Below are positions 7,324 through 18,053 of a stretch of DNA of 18,416 bases, one piece after another. A program made the position numbers and the translations under genes. Position 1 is the stretch's first letter, and each line of letters opens with the position of its first letter. Origin of the DNA: an uncultured Alkalilimnicola sp. (lineage in GTDB: Bacteria > Pseudomonadota > Gammaproteobacteria > Nitrococcales > AK92); assembly GCA_937951875.1 (NCBI GenBank), contig CALGAN010000065.1, positions 1 to 18,416 on the forward strand, written 5' to 3'. Under the pieces are notes generated by a model. That model was given only the letters and a program-made list of their open reading frames with translations. It had not been told where the DNA came from and did not search any database.

Positions 7324-8574
7324 GTGAACGAGGATCATTTCGCGCGCTATTCCGCCGCTCTTGCCGAATATCGCCAGACACAAGCGGCGCTTCGGAAGCT
7401 GAAAGGCCCGCGAGGCACCGAGGAGCGGAAGCGCCTGCGCCAGACGCGCCGCGATCTCGTATCCGGCTATACCCGGGAAATCCTTGGGCGCTCCTTGTAC
7501 GCCGCCGTGGACAGCAGCGAGGCGCTTACGCTGTTCTGGTTCAATCACTTCAACGTCTACTGGCGCAATGAGCTGGTCGGCGCGGCACTGCCCGATTACG
7601 TGGAGTCGGCGATCCGCCCGCATGCCCTGGGCCGGTTCCGCGATTTGCTGCTGGCGGTCATCACCCATCCGGCGATGCTCGTGTACCTAGACAACGACCA
7701 CAACGTCGCCGGGCGCATCAACGAAAACCTCGCCCGCGAGCTGCTGGAGTTGCACACGCTGGGCGTGACCGGCGGCTACGGCCAGACGGATGTCGGCGAG
7801 GTTGCGCGTGTGCTGACCGGGCTGGGACTGCGGCCCATACGGCCGGGCCGAATGCCCAAGCAGCTGGCCGGCATGGTGCGCGAGCACGGCGAGTTCATGT
7901 TCGATCCCCGCAAGCACGATTTCGGCGAGAAGCGCGTGCTGGGCGTCGCCATTCCGGGGAGTGGGTTCAGTGAGATCGAAACGCTGATCGACCTGCTCGC
8001 TCGGCATCCGAGCACGGCGCGGCACATCGCCGGCAAGCTCGGCACCTTCCTGCTCGGGGACGATGTCCCGGAGGCGGTGGTGGCGAACGCCGCCGGCGTT
8101 TTCCAACGAACCGATGGCGACATTCGCGCCACCGTGCGGAACATCGTGCAGGCCCGTGACCGGGTAGCGGGCGGACGCACCTTCAAGGACCCGTTTCGCT
8201 TCGTTGCGTCCGCCGTGCGCCTGCTGGCGATGGGCGAACCGCTGAAGGACGTGCGGCCGCTGTCGCGCTGGCTGGCGGCGCTCGGACAGCCGTTGTTCGG
8301 CCGCCGGACTCCGGATGGCTACAGCCTCTCTGGCCGCGACTGGCTCAGTGCCGGTCAACTGACGCAGCGCTTCGAGCTGGCGCGGGAGATGGTGGCAGTG
8401 GTGCCTCGCCTGCTGGAGAAGCCGGTTTCGGCGGCGCAGATTCGCGCCGCTCCGGCCACCGAGGCGCTGGTGGCCACGCTTGGGCCGAAGTCGCGACACG
8501 CTCTGGCACGCGCCACGCGCGACAGAGACTATCTCGCGCTGCTGCTGTCCAGTCCCGAGTTCATGTATTGGTGA
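7324..8574 (+). CDS. DUF1800 domain protein, apparently short at the N-terminus
   Basis: A 416-residue protein from GTG 7324, which has AGGGG (7313-7317) 6 nt upstream. The open frame reaches TTG 7231, but the extra 31 residues have no signal peptide or family motif. The DUF1800 core is clear: LFWFNHFNVYW (70-80), the block ending in IRPHALGRFRDLLLAVITHP (97-116), YLDN, INENLARELLELHTLGVTGG (132-151), ARVLTGLGL, a HDFGEKRVLG block and the usual C-terminal LLLSSPEFMYW. Most relatives carry about 80 more N-terminal residues with a signal peptide and an L-x-R-x-T/A-FG motif. Neither is visible in any upstream frame, so the gene is either 5'-truncated or a short variant. The function of the family is unknown. 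The DUF1501 gene follows after 14 nt, and this pairing is recurrent in bacteria. Confidence 0.82.
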   Translation: MNEDHFARYSAALAEYRQTQAALRKLKGPRGTEERKRLRQTRRDLVSGYTREILGRSLYAAVDSSEALTLFWFNHFNVYWRNELVGAALPDYVESAIRPHALGRFRDLLLAVITHPAMLVYLDNDHNVAGRINENLARELLELHTLGVTGGYGQTDVGEVARVLTGLGLRPIRPGRMPKQLAGMVREHGEFMFDPRKHDFGEKRVLGVAIPGSGFSEIETLIDLLARHPSTARHIAGKLGTFLLGDDVPEAVVANAAGVFQRTDGDIRATVRNIVQARDRVAGGRTFKDPFRFVASAVRLLAMGEPLKDVRPLSRWLAALGQPLFGRRTPDGYSLSGRDWLSAGQLTQRFELAREMVAVVPRLLEKPVSAAQIRAAPATEALVATLGPKSRHALARATRDRDYLALLLSSPEFMYW

Positions 8575-8588
8575 CGCCGGAGTCGGTC

Positions 8589-9803
8589 ATGAACCGTCGA
8601 AGCTTTCTGCGTTTGGGAGCCGGGGCGGCGTTGGCCGCGGTCAACTGGCGTCTGTGGGCGGCGCCGACCGGCGGCAGCAACGGCCGGTTCCTGCTGGTAT
8701 TCCTGCGCGGCGCCTACGATGCCTTGAGCGCCGTGGTTCCGTACGCCGAGCCTTTCTATTACGAGGCGCGGCCGCACATCGCCCTGGCGCGACCGAGCGA
8801 GCGCGATCCCGATGCGGTGATTGCGCTGGATGGCCGCTGGGGGCTGAATCCGGCGCTCCAGGACTCGCTGCTGCCGTTGTACGAGGCCGGGGAACTGGCG
8901 TTCGTGCCCTTCGCGGGCACGGCGTTCGTCTCCCGCAGCCATTTCCAGGCGCAGGACTGGATCGAGTTCGGCCATGCGCCAGGTACCCAACCGAATCCGA
9001 ACTCGGGATTCCTGAACCGGCTCCTGGCCCAGCTAGGAGCTGGCAGCGGCCGGCGGCCGGATGCGGTCAGCTTCACCCGCACGTTGCCGCCGGTTCTGCG
9101 GGGCGGCCTGCCTGTGGCTAACACCCCGGTGCGGGTGGCGAACCGGCGCCGGATCTCTGCCGGATACGAGGCGCTGCTCGAGGAAATGTACGCCGGGCAC
9201 CCGCTGGAACCGATGGTGCGGGACGGCCTGAGCTTGCGCCGGGAAATCAGCAAGGAGCTAGCCGAAGAGATGCAGACCGCATCCCGCGACGCCCTGCCGG
9301 CGAGCGGTTTCGCCCTGGAGGCGGCGCGCATCGGACGGCTGCTGCGCGACCGTCCCGAGTACAACATTGGCTTCATCGACATCGGCGGCTGGGATACGCA
9401 CGCCGCGCAAGGGGCGGCGCGCGGCGCCCTGAGCGGACGTCTGCACGATCTGGGCGAGGGGCTCGCCGAGCTCGCCGAGGCGTTGGGGCCGGAGTGGAAG
9501 CGCACGGTAGTGGTGGTGATGTCGGAGTTCGGGCGCACTTTCCGCGAGAACGGCAGCAAGGGCACCGATCACGGGCACGGTTCCACCCTGTGGGTGCTGG
9601 GCGGGAGCGTACGGGGCGGCGCCATTCGCGGCGAGCAGGCGCCGTTGGGACCGGGGGATCTGCACCAGAACCGCGATTTGCCGGTGCTCAACGAGTATCG
9701 GGCCACGCTCGCCGGCCTGTTCGCGCGGCTGTACGGTCTCGATGGCCAGGCGTTGGCGGAGGTGTTCCCGCAAGCGCGCCCGATCGATCTCGGGCTGGTG
9801 TGA
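8589..9803 (+). CDS. DUF1501 domain protein with Tat signal
   Basis: A 404-residue protein. The ATG at 8589 has GGAG (8579-8582) 6 nt upstream and yields a twin-arginine signal, NRRSFLRLGAGAALAA (2-17), so it is likely exported folded. A TTG/GTG start at 8568/8571 would overlap the previous gene and weaken this signal position. DUF1501 features are FLLVFLRGAYDALSAVVPY (34-52), SHFQAQDWIE (117-126), IDIGGWDTHAA (264-273), VVVMSEFGRTFRENGS (308-323) and GTDHGHGST (325-333). The last three hold Asp/His/Glu residues placed like the metal-binding positions of alkaline-phosphatase/sulfatase-fold enzymes, with which the family is usually compared; this comparison is from family knowledge. The DUF1800 gene is directly upstream and very likely in the same transcript. 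The two products probably act together outside the cytoplasm, substrate unknown. Confidence 0.88.
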   Translation: MNRRSFLRLGAGAALAAVNWRLWAAPTGGSNGRFLLVFLRGAYDALSAVVPYAEPFYYEARPHIALARPSERDPDAVIALDGRWGLNPALQDSLLPLYEAGELAFVPFAGTAFVSRSHFQAQDWIEFGHAPGTQPNPNSGFLNRLLAQLGAGSGRRPDAVSFTRTLPPVLRGGLPVANTPVRVANRRRISAGYEALLEEMYAGHPLEPMVRDGLSLRREISKELAEEMQTASRDALPASGFALEAARIGRLLRDRPEYNIGFIDIGGWDTHAAQGAARGALSGRLHDLGEGLAELAEALGPEWKRTVVVVMSEFGRTFRENGSKGTDHGHGSTLWVLGGSVRGGAIRGEQAPLGPGDLHQNRDLPVLNEYRATLAGLFARLYGLDGQALAEVFPQARPIDLGLV

Positions 9804-9830
9804 GCGCGCTCCCCGAGCGCCCGGGCTTCC

Positions 9831-11648
9831 TCACCCCGCGCCGCCGTCGGCCCTGCGCTGCGCAGGCCCGTGCGCGGACGCGAGATTGTCGGCGGTGTTG
9901 ATCAAGGCGACGAGGGAAAACGCCTGCGGGAAATTGCCGAGCAGGCGGCCGGTGCGCGGGTCGCATTCCTCGGACAGCAGGCCGAGATCGTTGCGCAAGC
10001 CGAGCAGGCGCTCGAACAGCGCGACCGCGTCGTCATAGCGGCCGAGCAGCACGTAGGCGTCGGCCAGCCAGAAGCTGCAGGCCAGGAAAGCGCCTTCGTC
10101 GCCCGGCAGGCCATCGGCGCTGTCCTCGGCGCGATAACGCAGCACCAGGCCGTCCACCAGTAGCTCGCGTTCGATCGCCTCCACGGTGGCCGCGAAGCGC
10201 GGATCGGACGCGGGCAGGAAACCCACCTGGGCCAGCAGCAACAGCGACGCGTCCAGGGCGGTGCCGCCGTAGGATTGCACGAAGGCGCGCTTGTCCGGAT
10301 TCCAGCCGTGCCGGCAGACATCGGCGTGGATCCGATCCCGCACCTCCCGCCAGCGCTCAACCGGGCCGCTCAGGCCGAAATCCTCCACCGCCTTGATGGC
10401 GCGATCGAACGCCACCCAGCACATGATCCGCGAATGGGTGAAGTGACGGGGCGCACCGCGCATCTCCCAGATGCCCTGGTCCGGCTCGCGCCAGGTCTGC
10501 TCCAGGCCCTTGAGGATGGTCTTCTGCAGCCGCCAGGCGGCCTCGCTGGGCTCGAGGCTGTACTTGCGGCCGACGTGCAGCGCATCCATGAGCTCTCCCG
10601 GCACGTCGAGCTGGCGCTGATACGAGGCGCCGTTGCCGAGGCGGACCGGGGCGCTGCCCTCGTAGCCCGGCAGCCACGGCAGTTCCAGCTCGTGCAGACG
10701 CCGCTCGCCGCCCAAGCCGTACATGATCTGCAGCTGGTCCGGATCGCCGGCCGTGGCGCGCAGCAGCCACTCGCGCCAGGAGCGGGCCTCCTCGCGATAG
10801 CCAGCGTCGAGCAAGGCGTACAAGGTGAGCGTGGCATCGCGAATCCAGCAGTAGCGGTAGTCCCAGTTACGCACGCCCCCCAGCTGCTCCGGCAAGGACG
10901 TGGTGGGCGCGGCGACCATGCCGCCGGTGGGTGCGAAGATGAGCGACTTTAGGGTGATCAGTGCGCGCACCACCGCGTCGCGCCATGGATGGCCGTCGGG
11001 CCGGACGAACTGGCAGCGCTCGGCCCAGGCGCGCCAGCGGCGCTCGGTTTCGTTCAGCAGCGCCAGCGGATCCTCCACCGGGCAGGCCGGCAGGTGCGAG
11101 GGATGATAGGCGAGCACGAACGGTATCACCGCACCGGCGCCGATCTGGAAGTCGGCGGTGGTCATGAAATCGTGCCCGACCGGCTCCACCGGCGTGTACA
11201 GCTGCAGCGCGTCCGGCCCCGCCACCGCGCTGAGCCCATAGTCCTGGCGCCGCACCCAGGGCACGGTGCGGCCGTAGCCCGGGCGCAGGATCAGCTCCAT
11301 GCGCATGGGCACCCGTCCGGCGTCGCCGCGCAGCAGCCGCACCACATCGACGTAGTGCTCGTTGCGGGGGAACGGCATGAAGTCGATGAGGGTGACGGTG
11401 CCGTCGTCGGTCTCGAAGCGGGTTTCCAGAATCGCGGTAAGGCCGCGGTAACCGCGCGTGACGCGACGGACCGGCCCGGCGGGGGCGATACGCCAGTGGC
11501 CGTGCTCCGGCCCGCCCAGCAGCGCGGCGAAGCAGGCATCGCTGTCGAAGCGCGGCAGGCACAACCAATCCATGCCGCCGTCGCGCGCCACCAGCGCGCC
11601 GCTGAAGCAGTTGCCGATGTAGCCGTAGTCCTCGAGCGGTTTGCTCAT
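9831..11648 (-). CDS. Glycoside hydrolase family 15 protein (glucoamylase/trehalase type)
   Basis: A 605-residue protein with no signal peptide, so cytosolic. The ATG at 11646-11648 gives the typical bacterial GH15 opening, KPLEDYGYIGNCFSGALVAR. An N-terminal beta-sandwich domain (about 1-210) is followed by an (alpha/alpha)6 barrel with NWDYRYCWIRDATLTLYAL (261-279), YQRQLDVPGELMDALH (343-358), GIWEMRGAPRHFTHSRIMCW (392-411) and LLSEECDPRTGRLLGNFPQAF (557-577). Glu395 in IWE and Glu560/561 in LLSEE are the likely catalytic acid and base. In many relatives the last motif continues FPQAFSH; here it reads FPQAFSL. GH15 enzymes release beta-glucose from alpha-glucan ends, isomalto-oligosaccharides or trehalose, and the sequence does not say which. 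The start codon lies 5 nt after the SDR stop codon, with no good ribosome-binding site, so translational coupling is likely. The gene ends 27 bp from the converging DUF1501 gene. Confidence 0.9.
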   Translation of the reverse strand: MSKPLEDYGYIGNCFSGALVARDGGMDWLCLPRFDSDACFAALLGGPEHGHWRIAPAGPVRRVTRGYRGLTAILETRFETDDGTVTLIDFMPFPRNEHYVDVVRLLRGDAGRVPMRMELILRPGYGRTVPWVRRQDYGLSAVAGPDALQLYTPVEPVGHDFMTTADFQIGAGAVIPFVLAYHPSHLPACPVEDPLALLNETERRWRAWAERCQFVRPDGHPWRDAVVRALITLKSLIFAPTGGMVAAPTTSLPEQLGGVRNWDYRYCWIRDATLTLYALLDAGYREEARSWREWLLRATAGDPDQLQIMYGLGGERRLHELELPWLPGYEGSAPVRLGNGASYQRQLDVPGELMDALHVGRKYSLEPSEAAWRLQKTILKGLEQTWREPDQGIWEMRGAPRHFTHSRIMCWVAFDRAIKAVEDFGLSGPVERWREVRDRIHADVCRHGWNPDKRAFVQSYGGTALDASLLLLAQVGFLPASDPRFAATVEAIERELLVDGLVLRYRAEDSADGLPGDEGAFLACSFWLADAYVLLGRYDDAVALFERLLGLRNDLGLLSEECDPRTGRLLGNFPQAFSLVALINTADNLASAHGPAQRRADGGAG

Positions 11649-11653
11649 CGACG

Positions 11654-12490
<837 letters not shown>

Positions 12491-12780
12491 GGCTTACCCC
12501 GCCGTCTGCCAAGAATAGACGCTAGGATTGGGACGCCTGGCGGCGGAGACAACGACGTCCGGCGAGAGAGAGCCCCACCCGCGGCGGGAAGTACAGCGCG
12601 CTCGCCTGCCTAGCGAGGCGACCTCGCGGGAGGGCGATTCGCCATGATCGAACGGCGGCGTTGCCCGTGGCCGCGAATAATCAGGCTCGGCCACCGCACA
12701 CCGCGATAGCGGGCCGATATCCGCTTAAGACAGAAAGGGGAAATCAGGAAAGAAAAAGCTGCCGTCTGGCAGCAATGACA

Positions 12781-12815
12781 CAAAAGAAAAAAGCCTGCAT
12801 CTCTGCAGGCTTTTT
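12781..12815 (-). terminator. Rho-independent terminator of the csrA/tRNA transcript
   Basis: On the minus strand AAAAAGCCTGCA (12815-12804) and TGCAGGCTTTTT (12799-12788) form a 12-bp stem with a GAGA tetraloop. A T-rich tract (to 12781) follows. It starts 5 nt after the tRNA-Arg CCA end. Confidence 0.93.
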
Positions 12816-12820
12816 CGATA

Positions 12821-12897
12821 TGGCGCGCCCGGAAGGATTCGAACCTCCGACCGCCTGGTTCGTAGCCAGGTACTCTATCCAGCTGAGCTACGGGCGC
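12821..12897 (-). tRNA. tRNA-Arg (anticodon ACG)
   Basis: A 77-nt cloverleaf with encoded CCA (TGG at 12821-12823 on the plus strand). Acceptor stem GCGCCCG/CGGGCGC, discriminator G. The anticodon arm CCTGG-CTACGAA-CCAGG places ACG at 12861-12863. The T-arm carries GGTTCGAATCC. The A at the wobble position is normally deaminated to inosine to read CGU/CGC/CGA. It lies 60 bp downstream of tRNA-Ser. Confidence 0.97.
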
Positions 12898-12957
12898 GTT
12901 GCTGAGGGCGTGAATTATTACCAACTAATGTTTGGTAGTCAAGCCCACTTTTTTAAG

Positions 12958-13049
12958 TGGCGGAGAGAGAGGGATTCGAACCCTCGATGGGCTTTTGGCC
13001 CATACTCCCTTAGCAGGGGAGCGCCTTCGACCTACTCGGCCATCTCTCC
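12958..13049 (-). tRNA. tRNA-Ser (anticodon GCU)
   Basis: A 92-nt type II tRNA with encoded CCA (12958-12960), acceptor GGAGAGA/TCTCTCC and discriminator G. The anticodon arm CTCCC-CTGCTAA-GGGAG places GCT at 13012-13014. The long variable arm TATGGGCCAAAAGCCCATC is typical of serine tRNAs. It reads AGC/AGU codons. It lies 64 bp downstream of csrA, the usual place in Pseudomonas-like genomes. Confidence 0.97.
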
Positions 13050-13113
13050 GTGTACCGTTACCGTTCACCGGCAACGGGCGCATAGCATACGAGAAACGCG
13101 CGGCTGGGTAAAG

Positions 13114-13317
13114 CTACTCTTGCACTTCTCCCGCCGCTCCGGCCTCGCCCTCCCGCTCGCGCCGGATCCGCTCGTAAATTTCTTCACGATGCACGGAGAC
13201 GTTCTTGGGCGCGTTGACGCCAATACGTACTTGGTTGCCCTTGACGCCGAGCACGGTAACAGTGACCTCGTCACCGATCATCAACGTCTCGCCAACCCGT
13301 CTGGTGAGAATCAGCAT
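13114..13317 (-). CDS. csrA: Carbon storage regulator CsrA (RsmA)
   Basis: A 67-residue protein. CsrA is a homodimeric RNA-binding protein that binds GGA motifs in mRNA leaders to block or stimulate translation; it is held in check by CsrB/RsmZ-type small RNAs. The sequence is nearly canonical: MLILTRRVGETLMIGDEV, with Leu4 and Arg6 of the first RNA-contact strand, then RIGVNAPKNVSVHREEIYERI with Arg44 of the second contact strand. Residues 52-67 form a charged variable tail. AGGAG lies about 7 nt before the ATG. That GGA-bearing leader is itself a plausible CsrA autoregulation site, as known for E. coli csrA. The tRNA-Ser and tRNA-Arg genes and a strong terminator lie downstream on the same strand. 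Confidence 0.98.
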   Translation of the reverse strand: MLILTRRVGETLMIGDEVTVTVLGVKGNQVRIGVNAPKNVSVHREEIYERIRREREGEAGAAGEVQE

Positions 13318-13583
13318 GTCCCTCTCCTATAACTCCTTGCCCACCCGGCGCGAAGCTGGCAAACCGCCCGGTCGACCGTGTTGCGGCGAAGCCAGCATCC
13401 GCTCGAGCCACTGCAATGAATGTGCCTGCAGGTGCGCTTCGCCGCAGCCGCTCCTGGCGGCGGCGAAAACACCTTGCGAGGCGGACCATGTCAACAACAA
13501 TCCGTGCAAGGAACCCTGCGGAACTGCAGCAGCCGAGCGACGGACCAGCTAGCCAAGTGAAGTAAGTCTACCTTTCAGTATGG
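13318..13583 (-). other. csrA upstream region, no gene
   Basis: This 308-bp gap (to 13625) between lysC and csrA holds no supported gene. A TTGACA on the minus strand (13494-13489) could be a csrA -35 box, but the hexamer 17 bp on (TGTTTT) is poor. In relatives csrA often has its own promoters in this place. The AGGAG next to the start codon is the only clear signal. Confidence 0.35.
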
Positions 13584-13629
13584 CTAAGACCCGGGAAATC
13601 CAGCCGAACTTCCCGATCGTGGGTCTTAG
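13584..13629 (-). other. Stem-loop overlapping the lysC stop codon
   Basis: CTAAGACCC (13584-13592) and GGGTCTTAG (13621-13629) are perfect 9-bp inverted repeats, and the lysC TAA (13628-13626) is inside the second arm. An inner GGGAA (13593-13597) / TTCCC (13610-13614) can extend the stem with an asymmetric 6-nt bulge. No T-run follows, so it is not a classic terminator. It may protect the 3' end or work with Rho. Confidence 0.5.
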
Positions 13630-14882
13630 GGGGCGGCTTCCTTACCTTCGATCCGAACCGAACCTTCCGTCCGGTCGAGCCCGAAAGCCGTATGCAGAGC
13701 GCGAACGGCCAGTTCGAGATACTTCTCCTCGATCACTACCGACACCTTGATCTCGGAGGTGGAAATCATCTGGATGTTGATGCCTTCGTCGGCCAGGACG
13801 CGGAACATCTTCGCCGCCACGCCGGCATGGGACCGCATGCCCACGCCCACCAGCGACACCTTCACGACCGAATCGTCGCCACGGACGTCACGGGCACCGA
13901 GCTCACCAGCGTGCTCCCGCACGATCTCCAGCGCGCGCTCGAAATCGTTCTTCTGCACCGTGAAGGTGAAGTCGGTGGTGCCGTCGGTGCTGACGTTCTG
14001 CACGATCATGTCGACTTCGATGTTGGCAGCCGACACCGGGCCCAGGATGCTGTAGGCGATACCGGGGCGATCCGGTACGCCGATCACGGTGATCTTGGCC
14101 TCGTCCCGTTGGAACGCGATGCCGGAAATCAACACCTCTTCCATATTCTCTTCCTCGAGAGTGATCAGCGTGCCGGGGCCTTCCTCGAAGGTGGACAGCA
14201 CGCGCAGCGGAACCTTGTACTTGCCGGCGAACTCCACGGCACGGATCTGCAGGACCTTGGAGCCGAGGCTGGCCATCTCCAGCATCTCTTCGAAGGTGAT
14301 GCGATCCAACCGCCGCGCCTTGGACGCCACGCGCGGGTCGGTGGTGTAGACGCCGTCGACGTCGGTGAAGATCTGGCACTCGTCGGCCTTGAGCGCGGCC
14401 GCGAGCGCCACCGCCGTCGTGTCCGAACCGCCGCGGCCGAGGGTGGTGATGTTGCCGTCGGCGTCGACGCCCTGGAAACCGGCGACCACGACTACCCGAC
14501 CCGCCGCCAGGTCGGCGCGGATGCGAGCGGGGTCAATCTCCTGGATGCGAGCTTTGGTGAACGCGTTATCGGTGCGAATGGGCACTTGGAAGCCGGTGTA
14601 CGAGCGGGCCGGACAACCGCGCTTTTCCAACGCCATCACCAGCAGGCCGATCGTCACCTGCTCGCCGGTGGCGAGCACCACGTCCAGCTCGCGCGGCGAC
14701 GGCCGCGGGTTGATGGACTTGGCCAGGTCGATCAGCCGATTGGTCTCGCCGCTCATCGCCGAAACCACGACCACCACGTCATTACCAGCCTGCTTGGCGG
14801 CGATGACCTTCTCCGCGACACGACCGATGCGCTCCACCGAGCCCATCGAGGTGCCGCCATATTTTTGAACGAGTAACGCCAT
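13626..14882 (-). CDS. lysC: Aspartate kinase
   Basis: A 418-residue protein that phosphorylates L-aspartate with ATP, the first step toward lysine, threonine, methionine and diaminopimelate. The kinase domain (1 to about 245) shows KYGGTSMGS (7-15), the GRGGSDTTAVALA nucleotide/substrate segment (149-161) and TDVDGVYTTDPR (173-184). Two ACT domains follow (about 264-330 and 342-410), with EAKITVIGVPDRPG and VVKVSLVGVGMRSHAGVA. Lysine and/or threonine typically bind there for feedback control. Length and architecture match the monofunctional aspartokinases of Pseudomonas, Bacillus AK II and Corynebacterium. ATG 14882 is used; the ribosome-binding site is weak. It lies 74 bp after alaS and 308 bp before csrA. 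A well-placed internal start (Met247) may also make the ACT part alone. Confidence 0.97.
   Translation of the reverse strand: MALLVQKYGGTSMGSVERIGRVAEKVIAAKQAGNDVVVVVSAMSGETNRLIDLAKSINPRPSPRELDVVLATGEQVTIGLLVMALEKRGCPARSYTGFQVPIRTDNAFTKARIQEIDPARIRADLAAGRVVVVAGFQGVDADGNITTLGRGGSDTTAVALAAALKADECQIFTDVDGVYTTDPRVASKARRLDRITFEEMLEMASLGSKVLQIRAVEFAGKYKVPLRVLSTFEEGPGTLITLEEENMEEVLISGIAFQRDEAKITVIGVPDRPGIAYSILGPVSAANIEVDMIVQNVSTDGTTDFTFTVQKNDFERALEIVREHAGELGARDVRGDDSVVKVSLVGVGMRSHAGVAAKMFRVLADEGINIQMISTSEIKVSVVIEEKYLELAVRALHTAFGLDRTEGSVRIEGKEAAP
14142..14156 (-). promoter_or_regulatory. Internal ribosome-binding site and ATG inside lysC
   Basis: On the minus strand GAGGAAG (14156-14150) contains AGGA 7 nt before the in-frame ATG 14144-14142 (Met247). 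Starting here would make a 172-residue protein holding both ACT domains. This is the same arrangement as the beta subunit made from within lysC in Bacillus subtilis AK II, Corynebacterium and Thermus. Confidence 0.55.
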
Positions 14883-14956
14883 ATCTATGTATCCGGGTGA
14901 CCCGTTAGGCCGCGTTATTAAACACTAAATAAAGCGGGCTTGAAACGGCCGTAGGC

Positions 14957-17572
<2,616 letters not shown>

Positions 17573-17597
17573 GGAGAGGAACGACCTCCGGTAAAGT

Positions 17598-18050
17598 TTA
17601 GGCTCGGCCGTCGAGCACGCGGCGGATCTGTTCCGCCGTGAAACCGCGACTGCTCAGGAAACGATAGTGCTTGCCGCGCTCGGCCGGACTGGCCGGAATC
17701 TGACCGCCGAAGCGCTTCTTGTACTGGGCGAGGGCCAACGCCTGCCACTCTTCCTCGCTCGCCTGGAGATAGGAATCGGCGACGGCAGGATCCACCCCGC
17801 GCGCCGACAGCTCGGCGCGAATCTTCATGGGACCGTAGCCACGGTTGCGACGGGCGCGCACGAACTCCTCGGCGAAACGCCGCTCACTGAGCAGGCCCTC
17901 GCTGCGCAGCTGGGCGATCACCGCCTCGACCTGCGCGGGCTCGTAGCCCCTGGCCTGCAACTTCTGGCTAAGCTCCTTCGCAGAATGCTCGCGGCGGGCC
18001 AGCAACCGCAGGCCCGCCGCACGCACGTCCGCGAGATCGTCGCGGTCCAT
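17598..18050 (-). CDS. recX: RecA regulatory protein RecX
   Basis: A 150-residue protein. RecX binds the groove of RecA-ssDNA filaments and limits their growth and activity. The sequence has the family's three tandem three-helix repeats: LRLLARREHSAKELSQKLQARGY (about 14-36), then LLSERRFAEEFVRARRNRGYGPMKIRAELSARGV (about 53-86), then the C-terminal RFLSSRGFTAEQIRRVL. Length is typical. ATG 18048-18050 is 3 nt after the recA stop codon, so translation is probably coupled or depends on read-through from recA. Only a weak GGAAGAAG inside the end of recA serves as ribosome-binding site, which agrees with the low RecX-to-RecA ratio known in other bacteria. Confidence 0.96.
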   Translation of the reverse strand: MDRDDLADVRAAGLRLLARREHSAKELSQKLQARGYEPAQVEAVIAQLRSEGLLSERRFAEEFVRARRNRGYGPMKIRAELSARGVDPAVADSYLQASEEEWQALALAQYKKRFGGQIPASPAERGKHYRFLSSRGFTAEQIRRVLDGRA

Positions 18051-18053
18051 CGG

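Noticed and set aside
12610..12924. 104-residue open frame on the minus strand containing PVAQLDRVPGYEPGGRRFES
   Set aside because: It is the tRNA-Arg gene read as protein. This peptide is a well-known spurious translation of tRNA genes.
12661..13332. 223-residue open frame on the plus strand with ARPEGFEPPTAWFVARY and RRERDSNPRW
   Set aside because: Reverse-complement reading of both tRNA genes and of csrA. The peptides are classic tRNA artefacts.
13327..13552. Short open frames in the csrA-lysC gap
   Set aside because: Low-complexity and Arg/Ala-rich, without family features; some overlap the csrA ribosome-binding region.
14883..14956. Possible lysine riboswitch ahead of lysC
   Set aside because: Only 74 nt separate alaS and lysC, too short for a lysine riboswitch, and no matching structure is visible.
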